A stretch of 64,000 nt of DNA, taken from Anthoceros angustus (taxonomy: Eukaryota > Streptophyta > Anthocerotopsida > Anthocerotales > Anthocerotaceae). Where the stretch lies: positions 806,001 through 870,000 of the forward strand of contig MU008162.1 in assembly GCA_010909165.1 (NCBI GenBank). The letters run 5' to 3'. Both the position numbers and the translations under genes were made by a program. Of the stretch, positions 24,626-35,930 are shown in pieces; position 1 is the first letter of the stretch; each line of letters begins with the position of its first letter. The notes beneath the pieces are model-generated. The model did not search any database. It had not been told where the DNA came from and saw only the letters and a list, made by a program, of their open reading frames with translations.

Positions 24626-25249
24626 AGTAACACCCCTTTTCAGCGAGGTGGGGCACGCGATTAGCGACAAAAACATCACGGACACCGACTAGGCCTCCAA
24701 GTAGCCGCCGTCCTTCCACGGACGACTCGATCACATCTGCGCTATTTATTCCGAAGAGTCAACAAGAATACATGAGAGATCGGAGAGCTCCCCATCTTTG
24801 CCTAAGCTAGGAGCTTAGCTCTCTCCCTCGATCTCCTCCTCAACAGCCTCCTCTAGCACGCTCACTCTAGGCTCCAAAGCCTCTAGGCACCAAAGTCCTA
24901 TCCTCACAAGAGTGTAGCTCCCAAGTGCTAGGATCCTTCTAGACATGCTCACTCTAGGCTCCCAAGGCCTCTAGGCTCCAAAGTCCTATCCTCAAAGTGT
25001 AGCTCCCCATGCTAGGATCCTCATGCTCACACTCTAGGCTCCCAAGGCCTTTAGGCTCCAAAGTCCTATCCTCAAGAGTGTAGCTCCCCATGCTAGGATC
25101 ACAAGATATCTCTAGGGCTAGCCTCATCTCCTTATATAGGGAGGCTTACATCATTTCAAAGCGCTAAGCGGACTTTCTTCCTTAAGCCCTAAGCTAAGTC
25201 TTACCACCACTACTTACAACTTACTAACTAGATCCATGCATGCTTCTCA
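24626..25249 (-). repeat. LTR 2 of the gypsy array (central, 624 bp)
   Basis: It is homologous to LTR 1 and LTR 3 over its full length. It sits between the two internal regions, so it serves as the 5' LTR of copy 1 and the 3' LTR of copy 2 on the minus strand. It has one more ~75 bp subrepeat than LTR 1. Confidence 0.9.
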
Positions 25250-28200
25250 TGCAAGGCTGTTACTTTCCCCATCGAAAAGAATCACATCCTCGTGATAGCC
25301 AACGATCGAGAGATCATCCAGATCCTTTACGAATATCCTCTAACGTTACCCAAAGCTGGATCGAGATCCCACGCAACTTTACCATATCGTACGATTCCAC
25401 GTTTTGTAGCACGCTACTCTCGCAAGGAATTCCTCAATTTCCGATCCTTGATTATCTTTGCACGAGAACACTGTACTTCTTCTTGTCCATGTCTTCTTTC
25501 TCTTTGCACCACAAATGGTTTCGAGTGATACATGAAACACATTGTGTGCAAAAATCCATTCAGTATTTGTAAGCCACTTCTCCAATGCGCTTCAAGACTA
25601 CAAATGGACCACCATATCTTGGCCTTAACTTAAGAGTTAATCCTTGAGGTAATGGGAAATGCTTCAATTTCACCCATACTTTATCCCCAATGTTGAAGAG
25701 TTTCTCCTGCTCGGCATATTTCTTCGGCGTGCTTGAGCCTTGGCTAAAATTCCTTTGGCAATCTCATGCCTAGCCTTCAATTCAATGAATCGGCGTGGAT
25801 CTCTAGTGGTAGTATCGAAAACTTCAGCATTTAGCATGGATACCACGTCCGGTCTGAATTCCTCCCATCTCAAAAGGACTACATCCAAGAGAGTATGCGG
25901 TGTTGTTATAACAAAATTGCATCGATGATGATCCAATCCCTCGATCAATCGCACATAATGCCTTAAGTATTCTTCTTGGATTCGGTTGACTCGCTCAGTT
26001 GAGCCATCAGTATCCGGGTGGAAAGCTGTGCTCATACATAATTCCACATTCAAGCATTTCATCAAATGCTGCCAAAATTCTGCTGTGAACCTTGGATCCC
26101 TGTCACTCACAATTTGCATAGGTAAGCCATGGTACTTGTATATATACTTCTTAAATAAGCTGGCTACCTCAGAAGCTGTCACTCGCTTCTTTGTAGGGAT
26201 GAAATGTGCTTGTTTGCTGAATCTATCCACCTCATGATCAACAACCATTCGGGTGGCAAAGGCATGATAAAATCCATAGAGATACTCTTCCAAGGTCCAC
26301 TTGGAATAGGTAGCAAACCTCTTGGTTTAGCTTGCTCCACCTTATCTTCTTAAGACATGCCTTGACATAATCCACGTATCTTGATACATTCCGGCCAAGA
26401 AAAAGCCTTCCTTAGCTTCTCATAAGTGGGGTCAATTCCACGGTGACACACTTGGCACATCATGACATTCAGCAAGCAATTTGCTCTTCAACTCAAGAAT
26501 TTGGGATCACAATCCTCCTCTTGTATATCAACAAACCATCCCTCAATTTGAACTTGCTTCCTTTCGCTCTATTCCATTAATCCATCGAACATCCGGATCC
26601 TAAGATATGCTTCCTTGATCTGCTTTTGAGTGTCCATAGGTTCAACCAGATTGCCATTGCCTTTACTTCCGACTCTTTTTGCTCAATCCGCAACCTTATT
26701 CTCTTTTCCAGGTTTATACTTGAGAGTCACATCATACATAGCTAGGAAATCTTGCCATCTAGCTTGTCTTGCATTCAACTTCAACTGGTTAGAGAAGTAT
26801 GTTGTGCTGATATTATCAGTATAGAGCACAAAAGATCTGCCCAAGAGATAGTGTCTCCATACCTTCAGACAATGAATGACAGCAGTCATTTCCTTCTCAT
26901 AGGTGGGATACTTCAACTCATACGGATGCAATTTCCTTGACTCAAAAGCTATCGGCTTATGGTCTTGCATCAACACTCCACCTATGGCCACGTCGAGGCA
27001 TCAGACACTTCCACATCCTTCTTGGGATCATACATTCCTAAAACCGAGTTGTACTCAATTTCATCTTCAAGTATTCAAATGCTGCTTGACATTCAGCATC
27101 CCACTTCCAAGCTTTCGTCATCTTTAAGAGGTCAGTTATGGGGGCTGCTATCTTAGCAAACATCTGTACAAATCTCCTGTACACGTAAGCCAAACCCATA
27201 AAACTGCGAACCTCATGAATGTTCCTAGGAGGTTGCCAATCTTGAATGGCCCTCACCTTATCAGGATCCATTCTGATGCCATCAGCAGAGACAATAAAGC
27301 CTAAGAAAGCTACCTCTGTCTTGGACACACACTTAATTGCCAAGAACAAAGAATTCTCTCTTAGCTTGTAACACTTCTCTTAAGTGTTCAGCATGTTCCT
27401 CCAAGGTATGGCTAAAGATCAATATGTCATCCAGATATATTACAACACACTTGTCTACCAGATCTATGAATATAGTATTCATAAGTGTAAAATGTGGCGT
27501 GCATTAGTAAGTCCAAATGGCATGACCGAAATTCAAAAGCCCCATACGGTCCTACAATTTTGTACTCATGTCCCTCTGCGATTCGATCGATAGTACCCGC
27601 CATCGATCTAGCTTGGTGAAATACTTGGCACCCTTCAACCTCAAACATATCATCCATTCTTGGCAAAGGATATGCATTCTTCGTAATTTGATTCGAGCTC
27701 GTAATCTAAACACATCCTTAGTCCTCCATTCTTCTTGCGTAAACAATACACGCGCAAAGGAGACTTAGAGACTCGATATATCCCTTTGCCAGTTGGATAG
27801 TTGTGTCGAGTTCCCGTAGCTCATCCTGCGACAATCTATATGGTGCTCTCGACGAGGCGTACTCCACAGCCTCAATTCAATCTCATGATCTACTACTCTA
27901 TGAGGCGGTAAAGGTGGCAATTCATCGTGCATCAAATCCTTAAAGTCATCCAAGACACTGTAATTCCTTGGGATGTCTTTCTCTTGATTCTTCCTCAAGA
28001 CCATCCTCTAATCCACGGAGCATAACTAGATAAAGCTCCTTCTTCTCTTATGTCACCTTGAGCTCTCTTTTGAAATCAAGCATCGAGCACATCTCAAGCT
28101 TACTAAGATTAGCACAAACCACCTTGTGCTTTCCATTCTTCAATATCTCAATGGTGCGGGACTTCACATCTACACGCACTTCATTGGATTTCATCCACTC

Positions 28201-29664
28201 TAGACCCAAGATAACATCATGGTCATCCATGTCTACAATGTGAAACTCATGTATCCTTCCCACGCTTCTATTTGCAGCTTTACTCCATGCAATTCACCCA
28301 AGAAAAGCGAGTTCCTTTAGCTTGCTTGATTCCATATGGCGGAAGTACTAGCCCATTCTAGCCCAAGCTCTTTCGCCTTGAGTTATAAAATTGTGGGTGG
28401 CGAGTCCAACAATAACTCTACTTCTAAGCCATTCATCTTTCCACATATGTACATAAGGGCTCCACCTTCCTCAAAATAGTGTCATCCTTGACACTAGATG
28501 ACTCACCACATCTTCACCACAACATGTGGCCATGGCGTCATTTGGGCTCTGCGGCTCAGAATCCTAAGTCCGGAGCTTGAGGATTGGCTATCACATTCTT
28601 GGGAATTCCCGACATGCGGACAATCTTTCAAAATGTCCTTGCTCCCACAAGCACGCACAAATTGAGGGCTGTCGTCCTTTGGCTTCCACGACCTCTATTG
28701 GCTCCTCTTCCTCTTCCTCTCCTCCAACATTATCATTTGTTCCAATATGCCCTGTTGGTGGCTCTTCCTCTCCTCGTGATCTTCCTTGAAAAGATCTTGG
28801 ATACCTTCCTCGAAAGACACCGGTGCTTCCTCGGCACGACTTGTGTCGGTATCGCATCCGCAGCCATAATAGCCTCTCGCGAGTTTGAGGTTTGTCATCG
28901 ATTCTATCCAGGCCCACCTTTGAGTCCACTATAAAACCTGGAGCTTATCCACCTCACATATCGTGGCATTGTAACACACATGCTAAATTCACTCACATCT
29001 TCGCAACATTCGTATGCTTCACATTCTCTAGCATCCTTCTTGCCAAGATAGATGCATTAGTTGGTGGAATTGAAGTTGCGGTGCATCTTTGAATTACGCC
29101 GGTGGAAATAGTTTCCACTCTATTACCTGTTCAATACTCGAACATAAGTTCTCCACCAAGTAAGAGCGTACCCTTCTAAGAAGTTAACGATGTGATCTAG
29201 ATACTCTTCCTGCGGAATCCTGCGACAGTATCCTTCCAATGAAAAACCACGAATTGATTTTCTCCACATCTCGTTCACCCTTATACCTATCTGGGACTTA
29301 GCCTCAACTTCTTGGGTCTCCTTGCTCTACTCCTTTCTGGGCCAGCTCCAATTCGTCTGTTCATCATCCTTCTCTTCATCGAGCTTCCTTTTCCTTGTAC
29401 TTGTTGCTCTAGAGCTTCCATTCTCCTCAAAAGATTTTGAAGCTCCTCTTGCGGCATGGTGACGGTCTTGAGCCCAGAGGTATCTGCCTCTGCCGTTCTA
29501 GGAGTTAGTGGCTCCATCTGAGGCTCATCCACTGTGGTCTCCACCATAGGAGCCTTCTCTTTCTTTCGCCGTATTCTCTCTGCTCTGCCTGGCTCTCTAG
29601 GATCGGCCATCTCCAGCTAGCGTCCTAGCTAAAAGATGCTTCAACCTTGAGCTCTGATACCACA
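25250..29664 (-). mobile_element. Ty3/gypsy internal region, copy 2 (better preserved)
   Basis: Minus strand. Gag N-terminus is at 29287-29610 (MADPREPGRAERIRRKKEK). The protease C-terminal part at 28048-28263 reads 'FHIVDMDDHDVILGLEWM'. RT/connection pieces lie at 27427-27666 and 27038-27349 ('[16 protein letters not shown]'). RNase H at 26683-26991 is clean ('VLMQDHKPIAFESRKLHPYE'). Integrase at 25670-26293 has the D..D..E core ('VSDRDPRFTAEFWQHLMK', 'AFHPDTDGSTERVNR'). The tail at 25379-25585 resembles a degenerate chromodomain. Several frameshifts remain, so it is inactive. The primer site, read on the minus strand as TGGTATCAGAGCTCA, lies at 29650-29664 next to LTR 3 and matches initiator tRNA-Met. 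Confidence 0.9.
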
Positions 29665-30306
29665 AGTAACACCCCTTTTCGTGGTGGGGCGATCACGCGA
29701 TTAGCGACAAAACATCACAGACACCGACTAGGCCTCCAAGTAGCCCGTCCTTCCACGGACGACTCATGATCGCCACATTTGCTATTTATTCCAAAGAGTC
29801 AACAAGAATACATGAGAGATCGGAGAGCTCCCCATCTTTGCCTAAGCTAGGAGCTTAGCTCTCTCCCTCGATCTCCTCCTCAGCCTCTCCTCTAGCACGC
29901 TCACACTCTAGGCTCCCAAGCCTCTAGGCACCAAAGTCCTATCCTCACAAGAGTGTAGCTCCCAAGTGCTAGGATCCTTCTAGACATGCTCACACTCTAG
30001 GCTCCCAAGGCCTTTGGGCTCCAAAGTCCTATCCTCAAAAGTGTAGCTCCCAAGTGCTAGGATCCTTCTAGACATGCTCACTCTAGGCTCCCAAGGCCTT
30101 TAGGCTCCAAAGTCCTATCCTCAAGAGTGTAGCTCCCCATGCTAGGATCACAAGATATCTCTAGGGCTAGCCTCATCTCCTTATTTATATAGGGAGGCTT
30201 ACATCATTTTCAAAATGCGCTAAGCGACTTTCTTCCTTAAGCCCTAAGCTAAGTCTTACCACCACTACTTACAACTTACTAACGGATCCAGGCTGCATGC
30301 TTCTCA
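29665..30306 (-). repeat. LTR 3 of the gypsy array (642 bp)
   Basis: This is the 5' LTR of copy 2 on the minus strand, from 'agtaacacccc' to 'gcatgcttctca'. It has the most subrepeats of the three. The sequence immediately to the right is P450-derived (30309 on). Confidence 0.9.
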
Positions 30307-30308
30307 TG

Positions 30309-30568
30309 CGATCTCCGGCGTCTGGGCCCATCGCTTCCTTAGGCGGGGCAGTGCAGGCATGTGGCACATGCTCGCCAACGGATCGATCACGGGGGCTAGT
30401 TCCCCTTGGCCTGGTGCATTCCAAAGGGTTGTTCTCCTTCGTCTCGGGATGGATGGAAAATTTCATCTCCTTTTCTTACATAAAGTCTCTTTTTTTTTAA
30501 AATAGCATATGGGGATAGAAGATGTATCTCCTCATTTTCGAACTCATTGTGGTTTTGATGGCATGGAT
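30309..30568 (+). pseudogene. P450 fragment, duplicated flank (copy B)
   Basis: It starts at 'gatct' and matches copy A from 19427 onward. The first ~50 bp diverge (gggcccatc..gcttcctt). From 30358 to 30565 the match to 19494-19693 is nearly perfect, including 'catgctcgccaacggatcg' and the 'ttttttttaaaatagcatat' stretch. It contains no start codon region and no complete domain. Confidence 0.8.
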
Positions 30569-30767
30569 CTTTTTTTAATATTTTATTTGGTTCGTCTTTT
30601 ACCTCATGGTTGGATGGTGGTGTGATGAGTAATGATGAATTGTTATTATTTCTTCGATGCTTTCCTTAGTTGGAGCTTACTTCTTTCATTGAGATGTTGA
30701 GCAACATTTGTCAAGGAGATTTTGGTGAAAGTTCCCTTACCAAAACACAACTTGGAGTTCATTACAC

Positions 30768-30998
30768 ATGCATGCTTGGCATCTTATGGGTCAAGAACAA
30801 TTGAATGCACAATGGAGGAAGGAGTACAAGATGGCCTACCCAACATTTGAGCTTTTGGTGGAAGAGTTATGGCCTTACATCCAAAAGAAGTCCAATAGGT
30901 CACCTCTACAACTTGAGCTTGGAGTTACCTTGGTCGTGCACAAGTTATCTTATGGAGCATCTCCTAAAGTTATTATCGCTAACAAATATGGAGAATGA
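30768..30998 (+). pseudogene. PIF/Harbinger-type (HARBI1-like) transposase fragment
   Basis: The frame reads 'QWRKEYKMAYPTFELLVEEL' then 'SPLQLELGVTLVVHKLSYGA', the N-terminal region of plant HARBI1-like nucleases ('WR..FRMSY.TF..L...L..Y', then '.A..L..LA.G'). It stops after 76 codons, before any DDE residue. Only this fragment is present, and no terminal inverted repeats were found. Confidence 0.5.
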
Positions 30999-31014
30999 TC
31001 ATCTTGTACGGATA

Positions 31015-31415
31015 CTCACTGACTCGGAGAGGGTTGTGCCTGCACCAGCTGAATGGATTCCCTTGATTCGGCCGGATGCATGAGGAGCTAGGGCACTTTG
31101 GAGTGAAGTGGACCTACAGCCTGCTGACCCCTCATTTTCATTGGCAGGGGATGTACTCGCAGGTCAGGGACTTCGTAGCCCGGTGTGCAAGGTGTGATCA
31201 AGTAAGGGCCACCTTCTCCAGCCATGGTACATCAAAGCAGTTGCACCCGTTGCCCATCCAGGGACTGTTCTATAGATGGTCGTGTGACTTGGCAGGGAAG
31301 CTCCCACGTACACAAAGAGGCAACGTTTACATTATGGTGATGGTCGAGCATTTTAGCAAATGGTTGGAACTGGTGGCCTTGCCAGACAAAACCAGCAGGA
31401 GCACTAGCCAGGCAT
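31015..31415 (+). pseudogene. Ty3/gypsy integrase fragment (plus strand)
   Basis: It reads 'MHEELGHFGVKWTYSLLTPH' (H of the HHCC zinc finger), then the Cys pair in 'CARCDQVRATFSS', 'YRWSCDLAGKLPRTQRGN' and 'MVEHFSKWLELVALPDK'. A frameshift at about 31075 separates it from 'RVVPAPAEWIPLIR'. The core ends before the second Asp. It is of the same family as the 3.9-7.7 kb relic but in the opposite orientation, so it is an independent fragment. Confidence 0.75.
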
Positions 31416-31469
31416 TTGGACTGGGCTGCGATGGCTTTAGGGCTATAACTCCTTTCACCATCTCCTGAA

Positions 31470-33000
31470 CGTGTATTCTCAACTGATGCCTTTTTGTCAC
31501 ATTCAGCTATAGTACCAAACGTGATATTCCACTCACCACTGTTGCCGAAGTAGTTCCGCAATCTCCTCTCCCGTCCTCGCTCCCCGGTCATGTGACCGCC
31601 ATGTGATCCGCTTGGAGGAGAAGGCATGGGGACGCACGCCAGTGACTAATTGAAGCTAATGAGAGTCCTTTAAGAATAAGGCAGGTGGCAACCGCAAATG
31701 AGGAGAGGGATACCAGTACCAAGGTAAAACTTGTGAGCTATGTCCTACACGTGGTGCAGGACGTAGACGTTCGCATCCTTGGTTTGGGCCGTCCAAACCG
31801 ACCACAATTTCTGGAAAACTGATCGCCCAATTGAAACTGTGATCTCATTTTGATGAAATTGATGAAGAGAATTGTGAATCATGGTTTTGGGACAAGATTT
31901 GTGAAGTGTAGGGTGATGAAGCTCTGTAGTAAGCGAGACTGCTGTTTATTGTTTTCGGAGGAGAGTTGGATTCATCAGCTACTAAATCCGCACGGGTTGG
32001 TGATCATTATATAATGTCTTATTTGGAGCTTCTACAACAAATATGATAGCTCATAAATTTTTTTTTCTAATGGTATTTTTGTTAGTGAGCTGTGCGACAA
32101 ACATGAACATCTAAGGGGTAGTACGGAGAGATGCCTGGAAAATTCTGGAGGAAGAGTATTCTCAATGTGAGATGGCAAGTTAAGAAGCGTGCATTCTCGT
32201 GGGGCAGGATAATTGTACAGTGGAGGGATTTGCGAAAGGCTTTCAAGAACAGGAGCCGCAAAATCAATCTAGATCTCACTCAATAACTGTGAATGCCTTG
32301 CTGTTTGTCGCAATATAAGAGCTTCACTGCAATAAGGCTATTGCGATTGAGTCATAAAGGTCAGAAGTCTTGGAACTCATCCGCAAACTATTCTACAAAA
32401 TACTCAATCTGTTCCATATATATAAGGTACTTATGATTGTATTGACATTAATGGTGATTATGTTAACAGACTGGACCTCTTATATGCTCGCAACAACATG
32501 GTTGTCCCTCATGTGATTGTGTTGACAGTCAGGAGGCGATCTAGCATTGCATCGATGAACTTGCTGTAAGCCATACCACACTTTATGTAGAGGATATTCG
32601 TACCAATGTTGTTGATCCATAGCCATGATTGCCTTGCTAATTTTGTAATGTTGTTTTTATTTTTCTCTTTTTGATATTATCGCGCAGTGCTGTTGGTTGA
32701 TCTTGGTAGAGGCTATTGGTCTTTATCCATTTGAGGTACTTGTATGTTGAGCTTGGCATTTTTTTTGTTTCCAGGCTGTTATGCTTCGAGTGTCAACCAT
32801 AACAGCCTGGGAAACAGAAAAGGTTGGCACTCCGTGCTTGGCCAAGTGGATGTTATTTTTTTACAGTATCTAATCCTCATTTTCATGCACGTGTATGTGA
32901 ATTCTTGATATTTTTCCTTCTCATCATAACCTATTGTTTAATTCAATAATGAAATATGACTCTTCAAGCTTGAAAAGAAATAAGGTCTCCGATTAGAAAT
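31470..33000. other. AT-rich spacer, no gene seen
   Basis: No long open frame has a recognisable domain. It contains a hairpin at 32767-32815: arm 32767-32783 pairs with 32798-32815 with a single bulge. Confidence 0.5.
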
Positions 33001-33190
33001 TTTGAGAGAGGACAACTTGATGAAAACAAACAGACGATGATGAGGAGCAAGTGCGAGACCACCACCAGGATGAGAAGCCCTAGATATGTAGAATCAACAC
33101 AAAGTGCCAACAACACTACGACTAAGTGTGGGTGCACTTGTACTGCGTAGTCTTAAAGCTTGCAATGATCACAGACTTTGGCCAGGTTTC

Positions 33191-33284
33191 TTTCGCAATG
33201 CGAAACAAGTTTTGCATCACATATATAGTACATACTCTTTCGCAATGCGAAACAAGTTTTGCATCACGTATATAGTACATACTC
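33191..33284. repeat. 47 bp tandem duplication in PAP pseudogene
   Basis: Units at 33191-33237 and 33238-33284 both begin 'tttcgcaatgcgaaacaagt' and differ at one base. They include a short palindrome, 'tttcgcaatgcgaaa'. Confidence 0.95.
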
Positions 33285-33342
33285 TTGTACCAGGTAGTTT
33301 ACAAGTTGGGTGTTGTGTAAATTTTCTCGAGAGACTCATCAA

Positions 33343-33472
33343 GCTGGGGTCATCCACTTCGAGAAGTCTTGATGGCTAGACGTTGTCCTAATAGCGATGA
33401 CAAATTCGCTGGGGTCATCCACTTCGAGAAGTCTTGATGGCTAGATGTTGTCCTAACAGCGATGACAAATTC
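33343..33472. repeat. 65 bp tandem duplication in PAP pseudogene
   Basis: Units at 33343-33407 and 33408-33472 both begin 'gctggggtcatccacttcga' and differ at two bases. Confidence 0.95.
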
Positions 33473-33810
33473 GCTGTCCAGCTCCTGCGTCTAGCCCGGT
33501 TCAAGTACATGTGAGACACTACCTCTGCTCAACACTCATCCATCCTCACATGGGAGTCCATACTGCACCAGCATCTCCCCACCCTCAGGCAAAGGACGTA
33601 CACATACATGCTTTGCCACCTCAGTTCTACCCGAATTTCCTAACGAATGAATTAGATTTGGGGTCTAGAATGCAACATTGCAATCGTATCTCTGCCCATG
33701 GTGGTCCTTCCACCCCAAATTGCAAGTTGTAATGTAGTCCTATTCCTATCTTACGTTTTCTGAAACGGGAAAAATGATCTTTGTAGGGTTGGACCGCTGA
33801 ACTATTCGCT

Positions 33811-33883
33811 CGACTTTGTAGTCCAGCGGTTAGGTTAATTGCTCTCCAAGCAGCTGACTCGGGATCGGCTTCCGGCACACGCA
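33811..33883 (+). pseudogene. tRNA-Gly(UCC) pseudogene
   Basis: It aligns end to end with the intact tRNA-Gly at 37812-37883 in the opposite orientation. It keeps 'tttgtagtccagcggttagg' (D arm), a CTCTCCAA anticodon loop and 'tccggca'. The anticodon stem (attgc/gcagc), the T arm (ggatcggcttcc in place of gggttcgactccc) and the acceptor stem are mispaired, so it is decayed. Confidence 0.75.
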
Positions 33884-34013
33884 TGGCGCCCACCTAAGTT
33901 GCCGCATATGTACTTTGTTTTTACTTGTACTTGGAAATACGTATGTGCGTGAGATGCTCGGCGGCAGTGAGGTAGACTGTGGAGAGAATCTGACATCTGA
34001 ATGGCTTGACGTC

Positions 34014-35930
34014 TCATTTCTTCAAGTCTAAGGTGTACAGAATGTTGCCGAACGCGTCATGATACACAACGTGGCACACATTCGGTGCCATAGACACGGA
34101 GATGAAGCCTTGGCCATCAAAAGCGAAGGCAACCCCATTGACCTCGTTAGGTCCATCGATCCCTGCATAAGCCTTGGAGCCGCCTCCTGAGGTGATGAAA
34201 TGGACAGGGCTGCAGCAAACAGAACCCAGTGGCTTGTTAAATCCTCCAACGGATGGATTTCAGAGAGGCAGTTGAACGGAGATGAGAGCTGGAATTTGGA
34301 TTCAGATGAACTTCAATTTCCCTGACCTGTCTACTCGTTTGATGTGCTGAAGCGTGTGGTCGTGGCCATTGATGTACGCGTCAACTCTGTTTGCCTGCTC
34401 GTCGTGACCCGTTGATTAGTTCGACCATGAACTGTAAATTCTTCAAGCTTGAAATGAAAGAAGAGAGGGCAACTTGATGAAGGCAAACAAATGATGAGGA
34501 GGATGTGTGACGTCACCTCCAGGATGGGAAGCACTTGATCTATGAGCTCTCGGGTGTCCCCGTGCACCCCCACGCTACGAATTGGGTGATGCCCAAAGAC
34601 GAATTTCCATGCAGCCGAAGAGCTTTTCAGGGCTCGGTCCAAATCCTGTTCACAACGGACATCACGTCAAGAGCTTGTCCTAAATGGTGGCATTGCAAAG
34701 CCTCAGACGAAGCACACCCAGGCACACATGTTGGAATACTTAAAAACCTGCAGTTGCTTCTTCAATTGTTGGTCTCGAGGCAACAACCCTCTCCAATCGT
34801 ACGTGACATTGGGTGCAGGCGCCCAGTTCTCGTCCACGAAAGGGTTGGTGTCAATGAAAAACATCTCAACAACGGTGTCGCACACACCTGTAATTGAAGA
34901 AGCCAGCTATCAGAGACTGGTCTGGCAATGACCAGGAGCGTAGGGGAGGGTCTCTCACCCTCAGCAGTGGCCGGATGAGCACACAGAGAGCGCTGCAGCT
35001 GATACTCTCGCTTGCAAAACCAGCGTGGATCACGCTTCACCAGACCTTCGTCCAGCTGGGCAAGGGTGTCTCCGCGGTAGTCATGGTTTCCTAAAACTGC
35101 AACCCACGCAGAATCAACACAAAGAGGCAACAACACCACACATGCACTTGGCAGTGCATAGTCCTGAAGCTTGGATGACCACGGATTCTGGCCAAGATGC
35201 ACTCGCAATCCAAAAACCGGGTTTGCATCATACATGCAGGACGCACTTGTGTACCACGTGGTTTGCAAGCTGGGTGCCGTGTAAATGTTCTTGAAAGACT
35301 CATCAAACTGGGGGTCATCCACTCCCTGAAGTCCTGACGGGTAGAAATTGTCCCCAACAGAGATGACAAATTCGCTGTCCAGCTCCTGCCCAACCCTGCC
35401 CATCTGAAACAATGTCCCCACCCAGCCCAGTACAAGTACATGTGAGACACTGCCTTTGCTCTACACCAGCCCATCCTCAAATGACACCATACTGCACCAG
35501 CATCTGCCCACCCCCAGGCTAACAGACGTACACATACCTGCTTTGCAACCTCAGTCTGGTTATATTCTCCTTGCCGTCCCCAGTCACCAAACACCAGAAA
35601 GTTCAGAGGATACAGAGGAGCATGCTCTAACTGCGAGATGCTGCTGCCGTCTGCTGCAGCAGCCAGCCAGGATGCCACACACACCAACCCCAAGCCCGCC
35701 AGCAGCGCCACCATCAACGTCAGGGCCCACACCCATCTCCACGGGCTCTGCGACAGCCGCACCCGTTAGTACATGGAGTTCAAGCATGCAACACATACCT
35801 CCCGATCCCCCTTCCAACAGCTTGCAACATTTTAAGCAAAACGCACAGAGAAGGGCACCGGATGGGGAGAAGCGGACAGGAGCCCAGTCTCTTCATCTGG
35901 GATCGCCCTGGCCGACCACACGGGGTCCAT
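34014..35930 (-). CDS. Purple acid phosphatase PAP-1 (8 exons, 369 aa)
   Basis: A metallophosphoesterase hydrolysing phosphate monoesters at a dinuclear metal centre, probably in the secretory pathway. Exons on the minus strand: 35859-35930, 35538-35747, 35247-35403, 34959-35096, 34748-34887, 34517-34645, 34327-34394, 34014-34209. They sum to 1110 nt, in frame. The start ([16 protein letters not shown]) matches the PAP-2 start. A membrane anchor or uncleaved signal follows ([20 protein letters not shown]). All five metal-binding blocks are present: GDWGR, GDNFY, GNHD, VFGHH and GHDH. Exon lengths match PAP-2 except that its sixth exon is split by a 122 bp intron (34395-34516) that PAP-2 lacks. 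The 369-residue length fits the small plant PAP class. Exon limits were read by eye. Confidence 0.88.

Larger units (their letters stand above)
33003..33600 (-). pseudogene. Purple acid phosphatase pseudogene (third copy)
   Basis: The stretch matches PAP-1 in pieces. 33003-33085 matches the exon 6a/intron junction (34441-34545), then jumps to the intron 3, exon 3 and intron 2 region (33095-33590 matches 35101-35600). Exons 4, 5 and 7 are missing. Exon 3 is further damaged by two back-to-back tandem duplications: 47 bp at 33191-33284 and 65 bp at 33343-33472. No usable reading frame remains. Confidence 0.8.

Noticed and set aside
32767-32815. microRNA precursor
   Set aside because: The stem is only about 17 bp with a short loop, too small for a plant miRNA duplex and its flanks.
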